This document shows, in pieces, positions 60,170 to 64,000 of a stretch of 64,000 bases of DNA. The notes under the pieces were generated by a model. It searched no databases. It was not told the DNA's origin and saw only the letters and a list, made by a program, of their open reading frames with translations. The DNA comes from DSWT01 sp035373625. GTDB taxonomy: Bacteria > Chloroflexota > Anaerolineae > B4-G1 > SLSP01. A program made the position numbers and the translations under genes. Where the stretch lies: the NCBI GenBank assembly GCA_035373625.1, contig DAOSNS010000022.1:1-64000 (forward strand). Direction: 5' to 3'. Every line of letters begins with the position of its first letter. The first letter of the stretch is position 1.

Positions 60170-60197
60170 TTGACCTTTTCCCATCTACGACTATACT
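60170..60197 (+). promoter_or_regulatory. Promoter of the HerA-like ATPase gene
   Basis: TTGACC (60170-60175) and TATACT (60192-60197) lie 16 bp apart, about 140 bp before the start codon. Confidence 0.65.
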
Positions 60198-60343
60198 TTG
60201 TATGGATGTGGTGCAGGTTTATCCTGCACTTCATCAATGATTGGATGAAAACAACGTTCCAACAGCTGATAGTTCCCTGATGAATGTTACTGGCCCACTC
60301 CCCAGAGGAGGGCTATCCAACAGCTTTTTTTAAGGAGGAAACA

Positions 60344-62857
60344 ATGACCGATTTTGAGAAGCTCGGTGTGTTTTATCTAGGTAAAGAATATGATCTGGAA
60401 AAGAAAGCTGCCAAAGATGCGCTCTTGCTCTACGACAGCAAAGACCTGGTGACTCATGCGGTCGTTGTCGGCATGACCGGCAGCGGCAAGACGGGATTAT
60501 GCGTCTGCCTGATCGAAGAAGCAGCGATTGATGGTATCCCCGCCATCGTCATTGACCCCAAAGGGGATCTGGGCAATTTGCTGCTCACCTTCCCCCAACT
60601 GCGCAGCGAGGATTTTCTGCCCTGGATCAATGAGGACGATGCGCGCCAGAAAGGGCTGACACCGCAGGCTTATGCCGAAGCCCAAGCTGCCCTCTGGCAG
60701 AAGGGATTGGCCGGTTGGGGACAGGATGGCGCACGTATCCAAAGGCTCAAAGATGCCGCCGATTTCGTCATCTACACACCCGCCAGCAATGCCGGCATTC
60801 CCGTTTCCATCCTCAAATCTTTCGCCGCGCCCCCGCCGGCGGTTCTCGAAGACGGCGAGATGATGCGCGAGCGTGTCGGCACCACCGTCATCAGCCTGCT
60901 CGGCCTTTTGGGGATCGAGGCCGATCCTGTCCAGAGCCGCGAGTACATCCTGCTTTCCAACATCCTCGATTTTATGTGGCGGCAAGGACGCGACGTTGAC
61001 CTGGCTACGCTGATCCAACTGGTGCAGAATCCACCCGTCGCCAAAATCGGCGTGCTCGACCTGGATTCGTTCTATCCGGCCAAAGAGCGTTTTGGCCTGG
61101 TGATGGCGTTGAACAACCTGTTGGCCTCGCCGGGTTTCAGCGCATGGCTGGAAGGTGAACCGCTGGATATCGGCCAGATTTTGTACACGCCGCAGGGTAA
61201 GCCGCGCATTGCCATCTTCTCCATCGCGCATCTGGGTGACCGTGAGCGCATGTTCTTCGTTTCCCTGCTGTTGAATCAAGTGCTTGGTTGGATGCGCGGC
61301 CTCTCCGGCACGACCAGCCTGCGCGCGCTGCTTTACATTGACGAAATCTTCGGGTATCTGCCGCCCATCGGCAATCCGCCATCCAAGCTGCCGCTGCTGA
61401 CGATGCTCAAACAGGCGCGCGCGTTTGGCCTGGGGGTTGTCCTGGCGACGCAGAACCCGGTAGACCTGGACTACAAGGCGCTTTCCAACGCCGGGACGTG
61501 GTTTATCGGGCGTCTGCAAACTGAGCGCGACAAAGCGCGCTTACTGGACGGCCTGGAAGGCGCTGCCGCGAGTGTTGGCGGGCGCTTCGACCGCCGGGCG
61601 ATGGAACAGACCCTCGCCGGCCTGGGCAATCGCGTCTTTTTGATGAACAACGTCCACGAGGACGCGCCGGTGATCTTCACCACCCGCTGGGCCATGGCGT
61701 ACCTGCGCGGCCCCATCACCCGCGAGCAAATCCGCGTGCTGATGGCACCTCGCAAAGCCGTGCCGGTCGCCGCGCCGATGCCCACCATTGCTGCGACGGC
61801 ACCCTTTGCGCCGACGACAGTTGCCGCGCCGGCCACAGCCCCATCCGTGCCCCCTGCTGTGGTTCCATCCGCTGTGGTTCCATCCGTGGTTACCACACCA
61901 TCCCCTGTTGGCAGCGCGCCGACGTTGCCACCAGATGTATCGGTGTACTTCCTCCCCATACGCGGCAGCCGTAAGAGCCGCACGCTGGTTTACCGTCCCT
62001 ATTTGCTCGGCGTGGCGCGGGTCAATTTTGTGGATACCAGACTGGGTGTAGATCAATCCCAGGACATTGTGACCATAACTCCGATTACCGATGCGCCGAT
62101 CCCCGTGGATTGGGAAGAGGCCGCGACCATTGATGTTGCGTTGACCGATCTGGAAAAGCGCGGTGACCTGGACGCCCAATATGCCCCCTTGCCTTCGGCG
62201 GCAGCGCAGGCCAGAAGCTATACCGCCTGGGGCCGCGACTTTGCCACGTGGATTTACGGCACCCAGAAGCTGGAATTGCTCCGCAGTCCCGCTCTGAAGT
62301 TGATTGCTGCGCCCGATGAGTCAGAGCGCGATTTCCGGCTGCGTATCCAACAGGTGGCGCGGGAGCAGCGCGATGCGGCTCTCGACGCCCTGCGCAAAAA
62401 GTACGCGCCGAAGATCACCGCCTTGCAGGAGCGCGTCCGCAAAGCGCAGCAGGCCCTGGAACGCGAACAGGCGCAGGCGCGACAGGCCGGTTTGCAAACC
62501 GCCGTCAACGTCGGTGCGACGGTGTTGGGCGCACTGTTGGGGCGCAAAGCGGTCAGTTCTTCCACCGTGGGCAAAGCAGCGACGGCAGCGAAGAGCGCCG
62601 GGCGCGCCTCACAGCAGCGTGAAGACGTGGCTCGCGCCGAGGAAACCGTCGAGGTTTTGCAGAAACAATTGGCGGACTTGCAGGCCGAGTTCGATGCCGA
62701 AACCCAGGCACTGGCGGCCAAGATGGACTCACTGACCGCGGAGATAGATCATATCGTGGTCAAACCCCGCAAGACCGACATCGCCGTACAACTGGTGTCG
62801 TTGGTCTGGGCGCCGCACTGGCAGGACGAACAAGGGGGACTCCTCGCGGCCTGGTAG
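60344..62857 (+). CDS. HerA/FtsK-like P-loop ATPase with Pro-rich linker and coiled coil
   Basis: The 837-residue protein starts at 60344 with AAGGAGG upstream. Walker A is GMTGSGKT (43-50), and DPKGDLGNLL follows. Walker B is LLYIDEIFGYLPP near 328, followed by a sensor segment VVLATQNPVDLDYKAL. These blocks match HerA/VirB4/TraG-type pumping ATPases (DUF87-like). A Pro/Ala/Val-rich linker (about 470-525) joins a beta-rich domain, then a long Gln/Arg/Ala coiled coil (about 670-810) with a Gly/Ala-rich stretch. No nuclease (NurA) or secretion partner is adjacent, so the substrate (DNA or protein) is unknown. Confidence 0.85.
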   Translation: MTDFEKLGVFYLGKEYDLEKKAAKDALLLYDSKDLVTHAVVVGMTGSGKTGLCVCLIEEAAIDGIPAIVIDPKGDLGNLLLTFPQLRSEDFLPWINEDDARQKGLTPQAYAEAQAALWQKGLAGWGQDGARIQRLKDAADFVIYTPASNAGIPVSILKSFAAPPPAVLEDGEMMRERVGTTVISLLGLLGIEADPVQSREYILLSNILDFMWRQGRDVDLATLIQLVQNPPVAKIGVLDLDSFYPAKERFGLVMALNNLLASPGFSAWLEGEPLDIGQILYTPQGKPRIAIFSIAHLGDRERMFFVSLLLNQVLGWMRGLSGTTSLRALLYIDEIFGYLPPIGNPPSKLPLLTMLKQARAFGLGVVLATQNPVDLDYKALSNAGTWFIGRLQTERDKARLLDGLEGAAASVGGRFDRRAMEQTLAGLGNRVFLMNNVHEDAPVIFTTRWAMAYLRGPITREQIRVLMAPRKAVPVAAPMPTIAATAPFAPTTVAAPATAPSVPPAVVPSAVVPSVVTTPSPVGSAPTLPPDVSVYFLPIRGSRKSRTLVYRPYLLGVARVNFVDTRLGVDQSQDIVTITPITDAPIPVDWEEAATIDVALTDLEKRGDLDAQYAPLPSAAAQARSYTAWGRDFATWIYGTQKLELLRSPALKLIAAPDESERDFRLRIQQVAREQRDAALDALRKKYAPKITALQERVRKAQQALEREQAQARQAGLQTAVNVGATVLGALLGRKAVSSSTVGKAATAAKSAGRASQQREDVARAEETVEVLQKQLADLQAEFDAETQALAAKMDSLTAEIDHIVVKPRKTDIAVQLVSLVWAPHWQDEQGGLLAAW

Positions 62858-62959
62858 AACATAAAGTTATGGTCTGAAAATAGCCGGTATTTTCATGCTT
62901 TATGGTGCTCCGCAGAAGCATGGCGACTGTGGAGAAACTCGCATTTGAGGAGAAATCGC

Positions 62960-64000
62960 ATGCCCAGAAAATCATCATTCGTTCGGCCTTTGACCCTGAT
63001 TGTGTTCGTGACCGTGGTTGCCTTCACGGCCTGTTCGTCTCCCACGTCTCAACCTGCGTCTCAGCCCACACCGACGGCGGAGGTCACCGTGGAGCCGACG
63101 ATTCCCCCCGTACCGCCGAAAACGGAAACACCGGCGCCGGCGACCGCGACGTCTGAAACCGTGGCGACAGAGGGGTCATCTACCGACGGAGCACTCCAGT
63201 TCACTTTCGAGGATGGCGCGCAAGGCTGGATGCCGCGCGGCGATGCGTCGGTCAGCGTGGTGGACGACATGGCCCATTCCGGTTCTCACAGCTTGCTGGT
63301 GACGAACCGTGCCGCCAACTGGCACGGCGCGACAGTAGACGTATCGCAGCGACTGAAGCCGGGCAATATGTACGAGATCGGCGGGTACGTGCGGCTGGCC
63401 CAGGGCGCGCCCGCCAGCCGGGTGATCATCACTATGCAGCGCACGCCAGCCGATGGTCAGACGGTGTACGAATGGATTGCGCCTAGCCCAGAAAACGGTG
63501 TGACGGATGCCGGGTGGGTTCATCTTCAGGGACGCTATTCCTTCAGCGGCGAGGCGAAAGAACTCCTGCTCTACGTGGAAAGCCCGGATGCCGAGCTGGT
63601 CTCCTTTTACGTTGATGACATTACGATTGGTGGACAATTGCAATTGTTGCCACAGATGGACATCCCTTCGGTTTACGAAACGCTCGCCCCTTACTTCCCG
63701 GTCGGCGCGGCGTTTAGCCCAAGCCAACTTGACAGCGAGCCACATGTCGCCTTGATGACACGCCACTTCAACAGCCTCACGCCCGAAAACACGATGAAGC
63801 CCGGCCCGATCCAGCCGAGCGAGGGGAACTTCGCATGGGCCGGCGCCGACAGGCTGGTCGAGTTTGCCAAAGCGCACAACATGGCCGTTCACGGTCATAC
63901 GCTGGTCTGGCATCAACAAACGGCGGAGTGGATGTTCAAGGATGCCGCCGGAAACAAAATGACGGCAACGCCGGAGAACAAAGAATTGCTACTGAAGCGG
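62960..64000 (+). CDS. Lipoprotein endo-1,4-beta-xylanase, GH10 with CBM (partial)
   Basis: The protein starts at ATG 62960 with GAGGAG upstream and runs off the window. The lipobox AFTAC gives the lipid Cys near residue 24, followed by a Pro/Thr linker. A CBM4/9/22-like carbohydrate-binding domain (about 75-220) contains FTFEDGAQGWMPRGD and FYVDDITI. The GH10 catalytic domain begins near 230, with FNSLTPENTMKPGPIQ and AVHGHTLVWHQQ, both diagnostic for GH10. The acid/base and nucleophile Glu lie beyond the window. It probably hydrolyses xylan at the cell surface. Confidence 0.92.
   Translation, partial: MPRKSSFVRPLTLIVFVTVVAFTACSSPTSQPASQPTPTAEVTVEPTIPPVPPKTETPAPATATSETVATEGSSTDGALQFTFEDGAQGWMPRGDASVSVVDDMAHSGSHSLLVTNRAANWHGATVDVSQRLKPGNMYEIGGYVRLAQGAPASRVIITMQRTPADGQTVYEWIAPSPENGVTDAGWVHLQGRYSFSGEAKELLLYVESPDAELVSFYVDDITIGGQLQLLPQMDIPSVYETLAPYFPVGAAFSPSQLDSEPHVALMTRHFNSLTPENTMKPGPIQPSEGNFAWAGADRLVEFAKAHNMAVHGHTLVWHQQTAEWMFKDAAGNKMTATPENKELLLKR

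Overview
The window looks like a chromosomal segment of a filamentous or biofilm-type member of the Chloroflexota (Anaerolineae/Caldilineae/Ardenticatenia side). This is inferred from several things: GC-rich coding DNA; lipoproteins with long Thr/Pro linkers; very large secreted proteins that end in a YLPLVLR-type tail; a BTAD/AfsR-type giant regulator; a DUF5667 anti-sigma-like protein beside an ECF sigma factor; and housekeeping genes (rpsT, proC, uvrC, thyX, cysK) of bacterial type. No phage genes, transposases, integrases or CRISPR arrays were recognised, and there is one tRNA (Val, GAC).

Layout. 1-3.7 kb: the tail of a surface protein, then a minus-strand operon of two small paralogous membrane-like proteins, two ArsA/Get3-like ATPases and a TPR membrane protein. 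3.8-7.9 kb: cstA with a long leader, thyX and an MFS transporter. 8.3-16.1 kb: secreted proteins (a C25 gingipain-like peptidase and two anchored or secreted proteins), an MBL-fold hydrolase, and a 35-residue peptide gene with strong expression signals that looks like a RiPP precursor. 16.2-18.9 kb: a NarL/GAF-kinase two-component pair and tRNA-Val. 19-28.7 kb: a CapA-like lipoprotein, proC, rpsT, an ECF sigma/anti-sigma pair, a single-domain receiver, DUF4126, two Cys-cluster membrane proteins and uvrC. 28.7-45.3 kb: a 16.4 kb block bounded by a 37-bp direct repeat (one mismatch). The two copies lie in complementary fragments of one yeiH-like (UPF0324) gene. The block holds a BTAD-AAA-TPR regulator and, divergently, an operon for two giant surface proteins. 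45.4-49.5 kb: a DUF333 lipoprotein, an Rrf2 regulator with an mnmA remnant, cysK, a peroxiredoxin and perR with its operator. 49.6-59.7 kb: a minus-strand catabolic-looking cluster with three URO-D-superfamily proteins, two MDR dehydrogenases, a flavin-reductase-like protein, a PPOX-class protein and a hybrid kinase, with a remnant of an NgoMIV-type restriction enzyme inside it. 60.3-64 kb: a HerA/FtsK-like ATPase and a lipoprotein GH10 xylanase cut by the window end.

How it fits together. Much of the content concerns the cell surface and sensing of polymers or carbon supply: xylanase, CstA, giant adhesin-like proteins and a surface peptidase. The BTAD regulator has an 11-bp direct repeat next to a -10 box in front of the surface-protein operon, so it plausibly controls that operon. 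PerR with its 23-bp palindrome probably controls itself and the peroxiredoxin downstream.

A striking feature of the non-coding DNA is many small arrays of 7-9 bp words, often in facing inverted pairs. They sit immediately upstream of Shine-Dalgarno sites or immediately after stop codons, and they use different words at different loci. All functional statements are read from sequence and family memory; no database search was run.
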